Of a stretch of DNA of 64,000 nt, positions 46,831 through 57,879 are shown piece after piece. Source of the DNA: Delphinus delphis (lineage: Eukaryota; Chordata; Mammalia; Artiodactyla; Delphinidae); contig NC_082687.1 in the NCBI RefSeq assembly GCF_949987515.2, positions 18,956,148-19,020,147 of the forward strand. The letters are read 5' to 3'. The notes beneath the pieces were generated by a model. The model was not told the origin of the DNA. It did no database searches and worked only from the letters and a program-made list of their open reading frames with translations. A program made the translations under genes and the position numbers. Each line of letters begins with the position of its first letter. Within the stretch, counting starts at the first letter, position 1.

Positions 46831-47674
46831 AAACATAGTTTGCTTGTTTCCTAACAGAACACCTGATTTTTTTTTAATTTCCTAATTCCTGTCGACTCTT
46901 TCTTTCCCTTGCATTTAATTATGAATATTTAGATAACTAAGTATGTAAGAGTTTCTAATCATTCTTGTCTCTTCAGAGATGCATTTGTTACCCAGGGTAA
47001 AGTGGGGTGCACAGTCAATTCACAAATGCACACAATTCCTATTAAACAAAAAAATCAGCCACCACTTCTACAGAGTAGATGTACACAGCCTTGCAAAATG
47101 CGCAACGAAAATTAAATCAATTGTAAATGTGCACAGGACTTCACCTTTTTCCAATGACAATCCTCAGTTAAATCCAATCAATGGTATTTCTTAAGTACCT
47201 ACCACAGGTAGGTCAGGAGTTGGCTACAAACAGGGTCTCTACTTTTTACTGCTCAGTAGTTTGAGTGGTGAGAGTTCTCTCTATATCAATGGCATACAGT
47301 GTTCTCCTTAAACAGAAATTTCTATGAAAACTGAAGCCATGAGTCATAACACTAAGATACTGACTATATTTTAGTTTTCAAAGTCCTCTTCCTAATCTCC
47401 CTGGGATCCATCCTGACTTACCTTAAAGCCTGAATAAACCAGGTATTTTTCCCCAAGTCACAATGTTGAACCTGCCTAATAAATAAAAATGCATATTTCT
47501 AATATGGAGAGAAACCCACTTCTTAATTTTTACTTGGCAGTAAACAAAAAAGAATAAGTAAAAGCCATTACTAAAAAATTAAGAACAATTAGGACTTTTA
47601 CTTACTTTTTGAACTTTAAAGTCATGTTTTGGAATAAATTTAACACTGCAATTACTTTATTCTTTCTATACAAT

Positions 47675-47744
47675 TGTTTATCGTTAACGTATAGTTGATT
47701 TACAATGTTGTGTTAGTTTCAGGTTTATATATATATATATATAT

Positions 47745-47780
<36 letters not shown>

Positions 47781-47905
47781 TCTTTTCAGATTCTTTTCCC
47801 TTATAGGTTATTATAACATACTGAGTATAGTTCCCTGTGCTACACAGTAGGTCCTTGTTGGTTATCTATTTTATATATAGTAGTGTGTATATGTCTACAC
47901 AATTT
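47675..47905 (-). mobile_element. LINE-1 3' end with TA microsatellite
   Basis: Reversed LINE-1 3' UTR: AACGTATAGTTGATTTACAA, TGTTGTGTTAGTTTCAGGTT, ATAGTTCCCTGTGCTACACA, AGTAGGTCCTTGTTGGTTAT. Its internal simple repeat has expanded at 47726-47780. The 88-aa frame at 47837-48103 starts inside it. Confidence 0.88.
47726..47780. repeat. TA/CA compound microsatellite
   Basis: (TA) run, short ACACACACA, then a longer (TA) run, inside a LINE-1 3' UTR. Confidence 0.95.
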
Positions 47906-47963
47906 AAAAAGATCTATAAGCTTATAACAAGGTCAGCATTTTTAAAATATATTTTACTTAAAT

Positions 47964-48013
47964 ATTATTTTGTTTATAATCTCCCTGTCATTATTTTGTT
48001 TATAATCTCCCTG
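47964..48013. repeat. 24-bp tandem duplication
   Basis: A 24-bp unit (ATTATTTTGTTT then ATAATCTCCCTG) occurs twice with no mismatch, at 47964-47987 and 47990-48013, separated by 2 bp. Perfect identity implies a recent local duplication. Confidence 0.9.
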
Positions 48014-48694
48014 GCAGCCCTCCACTATTACCTCATTACTCTAAATTTGACCTCTCACTGGCCCTCAGAATTAGGTCCATTAACTCTCCAGAGAGAAATG
48101 TGATGCTCTCCATGGCACTCGCTCCACCATCTCCTGTCTGCTGTGGTTTAGAAATAACACCTGCTCAGAAATGGACCTCTCCATACAGACCTCAGGGCTC
48201 TTAAACTGTGTGCTTCCTGGTCTCTCTTTCTGCTATAAAGTAAAATCATGCAAGTGGGCTATCAGCTTCCGTGTGTCCTGAGAACCTGAAGGCCAACCTT
48301 CTACCCATACCTCTGACCTGCGCTAGCAATGTCATAAGTAGGGTTTGCGGAAGGCAGTCCCAGTTTCTGCCCGTGGTACTTTCACCTTCAAAGCATTCTG
48401 ATTTAGACAATAAATTATGTGGTCACCCTGGTCAAAAGCATCCCCCCCGACTCACTGACTTTCCATATTCTCTACCGTCCCTTTAAACAACCACCCCTGC
48501 TGATACCCAGCCCCTTCATGCCAGCAGCTGTCAAACTTCCAGAGCTCTGACTACAAGAATTCTGCAGCCACTATTTTTCATACACACTATATTCTATGCA
48601 GGAATGATTTTTAAATGCAACAAATGTGTTTTATTAAAACTGAGTGGTTTCCCCAGAAAGCATTTTTCCAACTAAAAAGTGTAATTCAAATGAC
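48014..48694. other. Unique DNA, no gene seen
   Basis: More GC-rich than average, with no recognised repeat. The 71-aa plus frame at 48271-48486 has no recognised domain. Confidence 0.4.
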
Positions 48695-48696
48695 TT

Positions 48697-48820
48697 GGAC
48701 TTCCCCGGTGGTCCAGTGGTTCAGACTCCACATTTCCACTGCAAGGGGCACAGGTTCGATCCCTGGTAAGGGAACTAAGATCCCACATGCTGCGCAGCAC
48801 GGCAAAAAAAAAAAAAAAAA
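48697..48820 (+). mobile_element. Short CHR-1-like SINE, plus strand
   Basis: Head-only form as at 14739-14873: GGACTTCCCCGGTGGTCCAG, B box GGTTCGATCCC, GATCCCACATGCTGCGCAGC, then a ~17-bp A tail. No clear target-site duplication. Confidence 0.93.
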
Positions 48821-49299
48821 GTCTTTCATCAGACTTAGGAGCATAACATTCTTCTTGAATAAAAGAACCTCAAGCCATTCACCTTCTCACTAACAGAAGT
48901 TTGTTCAATGTTCTAAAGTCACAATAGGAATTGTTGTAGGGAATTCAAGATTAATAGTAAAGCTGAGCGCCTGGAATTCAAGTCAATTTTAAAAAAAGAA
49001 GAAAGCATGGCCACAAACCATGCAATTCAATTTCATTTTACAGATGGCAAGGCCAAGAAAGAAAAAAAAATGTGATCCAGGAGCAACAGAGGGATGAGTG
49101 AGAACAAGGCGGGAAATGAGTTTTGGGGGAGTTTAATTAAGGGTCTGAAGAATGACATTTAGAGAACAGAATGAAGTAAGGGCAACAAAAATGCTTGAGG
49201 AGGTACTGGAGGGATAGGAGCAGAGAGAGAGCCAGGGAGCAGATGACTAGCAGCATCAGATACCTGATCATGCTGCATCTGTATGGACAGCCAACAATC

Positions 49300-49860
49300 A
49301 TTTAGAATTTCCATTAGTAAGCAGTGAAGAAATGCACTCCTGTGACTTGCGTGTGATAATTGCTAAAGGGCGAGTGCTGTATATAACTTGTTGTTTTGTG
49401 TCAGAATTAGTCTGGCCCACCAAAAGATAACTTGCAGAGTCAGTCACCAGCTTCAAGTATGCTCAGTTTGAAACCTGACTGAAACCAGCTGAGCACATGA
49501 CATCACCACAGACTTTTTACTATAAAAAGGGCAGACTCTGTGAGGTCAGGTGGCAGAACTAAGCTCGGTGACCAGAAGCCAAGCTGGAAGAGGGAAGAGC
49601 CAAGGGAAGTTCAGAGGAGGCGAGACTCATTCCAAGAAGGAGCGAGGATGAGCAGTTTGCTCAGAGACAGCTGCAGAAGAGAAAGAACACAATGGAAATT
49701 TTCCTTTAAGGACTGGGGCTTCTGTGTCTCCCAAAGATATAAATCTAAAGCAAAGCCTCAAAGGAGAAACTGATGGAAGCTCTTCCAGGTTTTCAGTTCC
49801 TGGCACTGCATTAAACTGTAGCATCATCATGGGAATAGTATTCAGGTAGTCTTCCACTCA
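49300..49860 (+). repeat. TATA-bearing block, possible solo LTR
   Basis: TTTACTATAAAAAGGGCAGA places a strong TATA box at about 49519-49528. It is preceded by ACATGACATCACC and followed by a purine-rich, more GC-rich stretch. This architecture fits an LTR promoter or an unannotated transcript start, but I cannot name a family or find TG...CA ends. The opposed frames at 49540-49773 and 49627-49857 have no recognised domain. Confidence 0.3.
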
Positions 49861-49864
49861 ACAT

Positions 49865-50220
49865 GCATTAATTGAGCACCTACTATATGGATCAGGCAGT
49901 GTTACAGGAGCTGGAATACATTAGTGACTAAAATGGACAAAAGTCACTGGAATGAAAGACAGTTAATAAACAGGCAATTATAAAACATGTCAAAAAAGCA
50001 TTGCAGAGAAAATTAAGAAGAGAAAGTGGATGGGTGGAGAGTGGTGACATTTGAGCAAAGACTTAGGGAGGTGGGGAGATGAGCCGTGTGGGTATCTGGG
50101 AGAAGAGCAGGGCAGGCAGAGGTAACAGCAAATGCAAAGGCCTTGAGCTGCGAGCATGTTTCCTGTGTTGGAGGAACATCAGGACAGCAAGTGCTGCTAC
50201 TCAGAAGGAACAAAGGGAAG
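49865..50220 (+). repeat. Ancient mammalian repeat, family not assigned
   Basis: The clearest of five copies of the same profile: TTAATTGAGCACCTACTATA, AGGCAGTGTTACAGGAGCTG, GTGGTGACATTTGAGCAAAG, GAGCCGTGTGGGTATCTGGG, GCAGGCAGAGGTAACAGCAA, ATGCAAAGGCCTTGAGCTGC, GTTGGAGGAACATCAGGACA. Confidence 0.6.
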
Positions 50221-52500
50221 CAGGCGTTTGACTGTGGACAAGTTAATTTAATTTAGACATGCAAGGGTTCTGCTAGTAGCTGTATAAGAACGTGGGCTCA
50301 GGAAAGGGTTTGTTATCTCAAGACTGAAAAATTATAGCATGTTTTTCTGCTAAGGGGAAAGATCCAGTAAGGAGAGAAAACAATGATGCAGAAGACAGAA
50401 GAACTTACCAGGGCGATGCCCCCCAGATAGGTAAAAGGGGGTGGGATCTAGTGAAGATGGGCCTGCCCTTCCCTAGTTGTAGTGACACTGAATGTGTACA
50501 GGCTACAGACTGATTTGGTCTGTTTACATTTTTTTAATGAAATTGTGTTGGCTATGAATGAGAATGAGTCCAAAAAACCTGTCGCAACTTTATGAAATTC
50601 TTAAGTTATTTAGGCTATGCACAGCTGGGTTTTAAACGAATCAAATGTAATAACAAGAATGTAGTGAAACAACATACAACTCAGGTAGGAAAACAAACTC
50701 CTGTTCGTATTTAAATTTCTTTTCCTTTTCCCATCTTTCCACAACTTTGTTTTAATTTTATATAGCAAAATAATAATCTTCTACTCAGTCAGTGAAAATA
50801 CTTAATACAACAAAGGCAGCCTGCCAGTTATCATGCGTGTTTCTTCCTGTACTAGGTTCCCAAATGACAAACCACAAGGAGGGAAACAGGAGGGGCAGAA
50901 TTTGCATTCAACATACACTCACATATTACAGAGCCTAGAAGTACATCTTTATGGTCTTTCCACACCTACAAAAATTGATATTTAACTTTGACAGCCCTCC
51001 ACCCCATACCTTTTCCTTGGAAGAGCTAGTCCAGATAACAAGAACATTTTATTATCTTCTCATCGATGACAAGTTTAAAAGTGACTTGGAGCTATTCTCT
51101 ATGAGTACAGGTAATCCCACTACCAAAATCATTTAAACCTGGCTTAACTGCTAAAACCTATTTTGAATGGGGGTGCTTCTGAGCTCTGATAACCACTTCA
51201 CATCCATCTGGTGGCAGCAAAGCCAGAGCTAGGTGGTGACAGAAAAACAACAGTTTCTCTCTCTATCTGTGAAAACCAGAAGACGGTGAAGATTAGGATG
51301 AGAGGGATGTGATGGATAGACCTCACTGGAATGCGATGGAGGGCTTACATGCCTGAGGTATGTGTCTAGATCTCTTCCCAGATGACTGCTTCGAGTCGGG
51401 ATAAACACACGGAAACGCAGGCCCCGAACTCCCCAGGGCCTATTCTGAAGCAAGGGTATGCAGCACATTCTCTGTGATCTGATTGACTTCTGGGCTTCCC
51501 GGGCTCCTCCCATGTGGAGCTAGTGTCTGACTCACACTTGCTCTGGGTGCTTCTCACTGACTCTCATTTCTTCTCTGAATTGATCATTGATTTTGCACCC
51601 CAAATAATTCTCTTGCCAATGGATATCCATAGACTGCTTCTAGGGCAATTTAACATATTAGATGTAAGTGTTTAGCGCACCTTAGCAAGCTTCCCTTCCT
51701 AAGCCTGCTGAGGTGCAGGGAACAAAACAAGGTTCCCACTCCCCACTACAGAAGCATGGCTGGTCCACAGAGAGGACAAACCTGCTCCCAGGGAGGTCCT
51801 CAACACGTGGATCGTGGGCTTCTAAACAGCTACTCAAACTCTGACGTTCATAGAATCAGCTGTCATCATAAGCGCCTTTCCTTTTTACCTGTTTTTCATT
51901 TACTGGGTCAAGTACTATTCAGTTCAAATGTATTAAATAAGAAGAAGTGATTTTTATAAGTTCATGCGACACAAATATCACATTCACCATCAAAACCCTT
52001 CGTTCATGCTTTCAAAAATTAAATCAAAACCTGCACTACTCAGATTTCACACACATTTTTAGCACTACGATTTTACAAAAACTGAATTTTCAAAAAAGAC
52101 TTGAATTTCAAAGGGATGGTTTTAAAATACCCGGTTTTAACATTTAACTGATCAGCAGCATAGGTTCAGATAAAAGCAAGCATTTGGCCCTAACAGAGCA
52201 ACTCATTTGGTGGCCTGAGGTAGCACAACACCTAAGCCTTCGTTTCTCACTAGTAAAAAGAGAGTGTTGGCAAACACATTCACCTTGTGGCCTTCTTCAG
52301 TTGTAATGTTCAATGACTTCTTTCCACACAATGTTATAAATTATTAGTCTCCCAGCTTAGTACAAGTTATCAACATATACTGCAACTATTTTAATTTGTA
52401 ATAAAAAAGGTAAGTACTCAGGTGCAAGATGAGTGAATTAATAAAATTGGAGCATTTTAAATGCAGAAAATCACTGCTTGCAGAGAAAAAGATCTAAGTA
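50221..52500. other. Unique DNA, no gene seen
   Basis: About 2.3 kb without a recognised repeat or exon. The 94-aa and 63-aa minus frames at 51229-51557 overlap each other and are unrecognised. Confidence 0.4.
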
Positions 52501-52509
52501 ATGTGGCAG

Positions 52510-52840
52510 ATAATTCTTAAGACTGCTGCCTGGCTCACACTTCCTTTCCCCTGAGCACTGCCATCAGCACACCTATACCTACACTGTAATTCTTTAACCC
52601 AACCTCTAGCTGATTGATTTGAGGGTAGATGCTAGACCCAAGCTAAGACAATCAGATTGTCTCTCCCTGGGAGTTGTCATTTTGATCTGATAAACACAGA
52701 TAAGCATCTGAGTCACAGTAACAGCCACTCTAAAGAATCCACCACTCTTGCTTCTAAAGACCCCAAAGCAGTCCTGAGTCCTTAGGGTCACCCCTGGCTG
52801 CTTTCTACCCTTCTTAAGACTGATGGTTGTTATTCCCAGA
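52510..52840 (+). repeat. Possible old LTR or LINE relic
   Basis: TGGCTCACACTTCCTTTCCC, AGACAATCAGATTGTCTCTC, CCTGGGAGTTGTCATTTTGA resemble a common old mammalian repeat. The family is not assigned. The 106-aa minus frame at 52606-52926 is antisense to it. Confidence 0.3.
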
Positions 52841-52849
52841 ACTCCTTTA

Positions 52850-53031
52850 AATACTGAAAATTTTAAATTTAAAGTAATTAAACCTAAATACAACTTAAAA
52901 TCCACATCCTTAGTTGAACTGGCCACATTTCAAGTACTCAATAGTCACATATGGCTACTGGCTACCATACTGGAGAGCCCAGATTTAGAGAACACTTCCA
53001 TCATCAAAGAAAGTCCTATTAAGTAACACTG
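52850..53031 (-). mobile_element. MER3-like hAT DNA transposon
   Basis: GGCCACATTTCAAGTACTCA, ATAGTCACATATGGCTACTG, GCTACCATACTGGAGAGCCC, CATCATCAAAGAAAGTCCTA and terminal AACACTG match a non-autonomous hAT element remembered as MER3. The central part is AT-rich. The family name is tentative; the class is fairly safe. Confidence 0.6.
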
Positions 53032-53289
53032 CCCCAGACGCTTCCTTCTAATTAACTTCCTTTTTTCTCAAGCGGCTAAAGATCAGAATTTGTTTTGCTT
53101 TATGTGCGTATGTGTTTTATACACATATGTGTTTTATACTTGCACTCACAAAAGTCTGAACAAGAGTCATAATGGTAACGTTATGGAAAACTTGTAAAGG
53201 ATTTCTGGGTACTCTCAGAGGTTCTAAGTCTTGGAGTTAATGTCACTTCAAAAGTTAAGGTTTACTCACCTCATTCCTAGATCCTAGAC

Positions 53290-53450
53290 TTCTCCTGGGT
53301 CATGGAATCACTGAATTTAGGAACTTGAGAAAACCTTAGCAAATATCTAATTCGACTTCCTGCTTTTCACACATGAAGAAATGAAGAGCCAGAAAGCTTG
53401 TAACTTGCTTTTGTTTCTGAGCAGCACTTAAATTTGGTTTAATAGGTTAA
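53290..53450 (+). repeat. MIR-related old repeat
   Basis: AATCACTGAATTTAGGAACT, GAAAACCTTAGCAAATATCT, CACATGAAGAAATGAAGAGC share the profile of the repeat at 31780-31925. It is the last interspersed repeat before the repeat-free block. Confidence 0.45.
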
Positions 53451-53622
53451 GACAAGATAAATAAGATACCAACTAAACTGTAATATACAACAGAACTCTG
53501 CAAATCTCATGATTACACAAGTAACCAGGCATGAAGTTTAAATATTTATTTACTCAGGAAGCTGTTACTACACCAACTCCTTCCCACCCCCCCACCCCCA
53601 TCTCTCTTTTTTTTTTTTTTCA

Positions 53623-53628
53623 TTTATT
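53623..53628 (-). promoter_or_regulatory. Polyadenylation signal AATAAA (candidate)
   Basis: TTTATT on the plus strand reads AATAAA on the minus strand. An A-run begins 2 bp downstream and a G-rich region follows at 53585-53600. The A-run makes the exact cleavage site ambiguous. Confidence 0.45.
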
Positions 53629-53839
53629 TTGTAAGGTACATGCACCATGGTTACCAATGCTTTCAATGTCATAGTTCCCCATATCTAAACAGCACAGAAA
53701 ACATTCTGTACTTTCAAATCATGGAGCAGACAAATACATTTTTTACTGTAATTTTTCTTTTTCACTAGAACCTTTATGTTCAAATCTGCCACATGATTAG
53801 TCATCTATACAGACCGAAATCTGGATAGCTGGAGATGTT

Positions 53840-53845
53840 TTTATT
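53840..53845 (-). promoter_or_regulatory. Alternative AATAAA signal (candidate)
   Basis: Minus-strand AATAAA within GAATAAAAACATCTCC, about 215 bp upstream of the terminal signal. It could give a slightly shorter transcript. Confidence 0.3.
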
Positions 53846-54448
53846 CAGTTGCTTTTAAACAGTAACCAAACATCATTTAAAATATGTGGATTAAAATGTC
53901 ATACCTATGTATCAGTAGATTTAAATTTGCTAAAGCAAGTTCCCTTGGCGTGTCCATAAGGCAACGTGTTCTTCCTAGCCAAAAAAAAACAAACAAACCT
54001 TCAAAGCACAAATCTGAACACTAACAGTAGACAGGATTCTGAGACTCCATCATACCCACTGTCCCACACCTAACTGCAGTGAAATCTGTCATCGTCCAGC
54101 CAGCAGAGAGAAGTTACAGCTTGCTTTCAGGTAAATATAGGATTCAATAATCGTGCAATGTTAATTTTGCCAGAAGAGACTATTTTTAAACAATTCTTAT
54201 ACTGTATTTGCTGCCCTGAAGTCAACTGTTGTCAAGTGTTAGAGGCGTTTATGACCTCCCAACCACCCTTTCCATTAAAAATAAATGACTTACATGTTTT
54301 CCCACATACAGATTTGCATCTAATATGACTAGTTGATAAAGAAGTGGAGTGAAATGGTTACAACCCCTACATATATCAAATCGCTACAATCCATGTTTCT
54401 GTATGGTTTTTCCTTCTTAATGGTAAACAACCAAATGTTTCCCCCTGC

Positions 54449-54470
54449 TCACATCACATCACATCACATA
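54449..54470. repeat. CACAT pentanucleotide repeat
   Basis: TCACA repeated four times, inside the candidate 3' UTR; on the transcript strand it reads TGTGA-type units. Confidence 0.85.
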
Positions 54471-54606
54471 AACCAATGTTCCAAATTTTCTAAAACAATG
54501 ATACACATTTCAAAGAATTAACCACGGCTATTTCCTTTTCCCTTCCCTTTCAAACACCAGTGGTTTGTAAGTACACAAATATAAACATATACAAAATATA
54601 TATTTA

Positions 54607-54630
54607 CATATATATACACACACACACACA
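54607..54630. repeat. Short TA/CA microsatellite
   Basis: ATATATAT followed by six or so CA units, inside the candidate 3' UTR. Confidence 0.85.
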
Positions 54631-55343
54631 TTTGTTTCACAAAGTTTTCTAACATGCAGGGGTGTTGGCCGTTCCTGTCTCCGGAAAACAGTTCTCCCAA
54701 GATCATGGAACATGACCCACAAAGTCAACAAGGGGAAGCCCTGAACTCAGTGGCTGCTGCTGTGAATCACGTCATTAGTCAATGGTGGTGTGAATCATCG
54801 AAAAACAGTCCAGGGAGCACAGACCAAGAACTTGCAGTCTTTCCACAAAGGTTTCAGCAGATAACTAACACAACAAGAACAAAAAAAGCAAAACGGCATA
54901 AATTCCAACACTTAAATTGCATGGCTAAAGCATATGTTCTGTAGAGAAAATCTATGAAAGCCAATAAGTATATCTTAAAGCAAATGAACACAAATGCCGA
55001 CCACAATCCTGGCTTTCACTCAAACACCTGACTCCTTTGAAACATTCCATATACCGTGGAGGGGATCACAGATTAGTCAGGTCATAAAGTTTTGCACCTG
55101 GAAATATTTACTACACTAATAAGTTACCAAGAAGGAGGACAATTCACCGTGTCTTATGAATGGAAGTTATGGAGTTGATTATTTTAATAGAAGTCAAACC
55201 ACTGATTAAAAAATAAAAACTTCCTTACACTGTTGAAGGGGCTCTTGAACCAAACTCACAGCATGTGCGGGTCCTATCTTCATTTCAAACTGGAACTCTA
55301 AACACTATTACAGGCTACTCTATACGCAGAATTTTGCCAAAGG

Positions 55344-55349
55344 TTTATT
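55344..55349 (-). promoter_or_regulatory. Alternative AATAAA signal (candidate)
   Basis: Minus-strand AATAAA within GAAATAAACCTTTGG, ~1.7 kb upstream of the terminal signal. It would yield a much shorter 3' UTR if used. Confidence 0.25.
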
Positions 55350-55682
55350 TCAACCCTTCCTCCAATACTGATTAGTTATACCAAAGCTACAAAAAATTAA
55401 GTATAAGCGATTTGGCTTCAGCAGCCCCAGTTGGTTATGACAAGCCATCAAGGGAGGATCTGGAGACCTGCAAAAGGAACCTGGTCCTTTAACAAGGTCT
55501 GGGTAAGTGGCTCAGCTGTCACCTGTGCCAGGGTTCGGCCTCTTGAAGGAGAACACATTAGCTGCAGCAGCCCAGGGTCAGTTTTCAACAGCTGGCATTG
55601 AACCTTTAGGCTTTTCAGTCATTGGTGATGTTTTTTCTAGTAGAAAACATATATTTTCTCCAGCAAGTTTTAGGGGGGAAAA

Positions 55683-55684
<2 letters not shown>

Positions 55685-55724
<40 letters not shown>

Positions 55725-55748
55725 TGTGTGGTGTGTGTGTGTGTGTGT
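55685..55748. repeat. GT microsatellite with two interruptions
   Basis: About 31 GT units broken by GGTG at two points. It lies inside the candidate 3' UTR, where the transcript would carry (CA)n. The plus and minus frames through it (55507-55815) are artefacts. Confidence 0.95.
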
Positions 55749-57000
55749 AATACTGATACATCTTTTCTCTTAAAATAAGGGGAAAAAGTACTTCAAGACT
55801 ACGTTTGCTAAACATTTACTGTTTAAAGATTAAATAAAAGGTCATTCTCAAATCTGTATTTCATTTCTCAAGCCCAGCAACTGCAGGGGGGAAAAAAAAA
55901 CCTACTAGCAGAAATACCTAAGTTAATTTATCTTGTTTTAGCAAAGTTTAAAATTTTTGGAATAGCCATCAGCTTTACAGCTTTGATTCCTTTGAAGATA
56001 TTTAAATATACGGGTGCTTAAGTATTAGAAACACAACTGAAAAGTCACATTCATTTTTCTACACTCCTTTTAATGTACACATTTAGTGCTGAACCACCAA
56101 AAGAAATAGAGATAAGAGTCTTTAGAAAGAACTGATGACATTTTCTACTTGACAGAGATCTTGTTTTGAAAATACTCAGCATGGAAACACAAGGTTCTGA
56201 TCAAAACAGTGGCAAAGCAGTTGAATTTTCTTAGATATGTAGTCCAGCCCTCCGCGTGGGAGTATGAAGCTCAGATGCCCTGGACAGCCTGTTTTCTGCT
56301 CTGATTCAAGTGTACAGAGTCTTCTGCTTAAGGGCCCATTGTTCTACATCCAAGGCAAGCAAACGTTCTCCATTTCAATTAGCACGGGCACAGCATTTTT
56401 TTTTTTTTCTTTTCCAAGATATATGGATCATGTGGCATAAGAAAAGCAAACATAACAGAGCTAGTTGTCTATTAACTTTTTTTAATTGATGTGGAGAAAA
56501 TGTCTAAATACGTTTTCGGTAAATCTGTCCAAAGACAAACTTTAAAGTTACCTTGCTAATCAGTGGTTGGCGACTTAAATTCTATGCAATCTCAGAAAAT
56601 GCAAGTTCCAACAGCCCAGTTCCTGTCTCCTTATACCTTTTTTTTCCCTCCTTGCCTGGACTGTTGAAGTCAGACAGGTTGAAGACACGGTCACCTTCAA
56701 GAAAGCCCTTTGCCCTGCCAGGTGAAAGTCACGCCAGCAACCAAAGCAGAATCTGATATAAAAATAGGAGCCTAAGGAATCCAGGGAAAGCAAAGCACAT
56801 CGTGTGGCCAGCAGTTCACATGGCCAAAAACGCAAAAGAGGTGACAGAATCTTAAGGCTGTATCTGAAGGAGCTACAGAATTCACCTCTCCCACCACATT
56901 AATCAGGTAAATTAATAAAACACTAAAATGGCCAGGTGTTGGGCTGAAAAACCAGTGAGTAGACTATTTGATGTTGCAGAGTTACAGGTAAAGGACATTA

Positions 57001-57870
57001 ATCTTCTACTTTTTTACATGTCTTAGTTTATACATAAAGGCCATTTACTTTACTGAGATAAAATAATGGTTACTCACCCTCATCCAAAAAAAAAAAAAAA
57101 AAGAAGATTGCAAGGTTGTCCATACAAAGTACTAAATATAAAATTAATACCATTTAACGTCAATACAGGATACGAAATATGATATTAACCACTCCTAATG
57201 TCATTTCACTTTTTAGGCACCCTAGGTCAAACAAATTCACAGATAATTTTTTTCAAAAGAAGGAGAAAAAGATTGATATCAAAATAGTGCTACCAAAAGC
57301 AGAAATAAAGTTAAGGGGTTTACAGGAGTCAAAAGCATGCTAGTTACAAAGGCATGATGATGTCTGTGAGGTAGTAAAAATATTATTTGTGTATTTAAAA
57401 AAATAAAGGAAGCAGCTGTCTAAACATTTTAGCTTTTTTCCCAAAAAATGTTTATAGGCTGTTCTGAGGATAGAACTAATCCAAGCTGAGGCAATGTTTT
57501 AACCCATTAGAACACACACACGCACACAAACAATCACAATCACACACAATCATAATCACACATCCTGGAGTGCCTTGCGTCCCCTCCTCCTTTCCCTTTT
57601 TGATTTGAGGCATTTCCTCCTAACTTGGCTGCAAGAAGGAAATCCTGAAAGTGAGGGTCATCGACAAATATCTGTCACTCCCCAACAGTGCATGATAAGA
57701 CTAAAAAACTTTAAGTACTTACTTGCTGGTTTCAATTTTAAAAAAGGAAAATGACATGCTATCTTTTACAAGTTACCATTATAAATTTAATGCCAATCTG
57801 ATTTTACTAAAGAGATATATCTGCATTAAAATATACTTATAAAGTACAACAAAAATAGCTCCAATCTAGA
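57001..57870. other. Repeat-free continuation upstream of the UTR
   Basis: No interspersed repeat recognised. It holds an A-run (about 57086-57102) and a CA/AATCACA-rich tract (about 57509-57565). This may be more 3' UTR or intron; I see no convincing splice acceptor or stop codon that would set the boundary. Confidence 0.4.
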
Positions 57871-57879
57871 ATATGCATG

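Larger units (their letters stand above)
53613..57000 (-). other. Candidate long 3' UTR / terminal exon
   Basis: Read on the minus strand, this block looks like the 3' UTR of an unidentified gene. It has no SINE, LINE, MIR or DNA-transposon remnant, while the rest of the window averages one every ~1 kb. It ends with AATAAA (53623-53628), an A-run (53607-53620) and a G/GT-rich downstream element (53585-53600). Further AATAAA hexamers lie upstream at 53840-53845 and 55344-55349. All frames are heavily stopped, so any coding part must lie at higher coordinates. The 5' edge is unknown; repeat-free text continues to about 57.85 kb. I could not match it to a gene. Alternatives are a conserved non-coding block, or the UTR part of a retrocopy, since a poly(A)-like run abuts the end. 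Confidence 0.45.

Noticed and set aside
55507..55815. Frames of alternating Val/Cys or His/Thr
   Set aside because: Translations of the GT microsatellite.
56575..56835. 86-aa minus-strand frame as the end of a coding region feeding the 3' UTR
   Set aside because: No recognisable domain, and its sequence has no family resemblance. The stop codon of the candidate gene could not be located.
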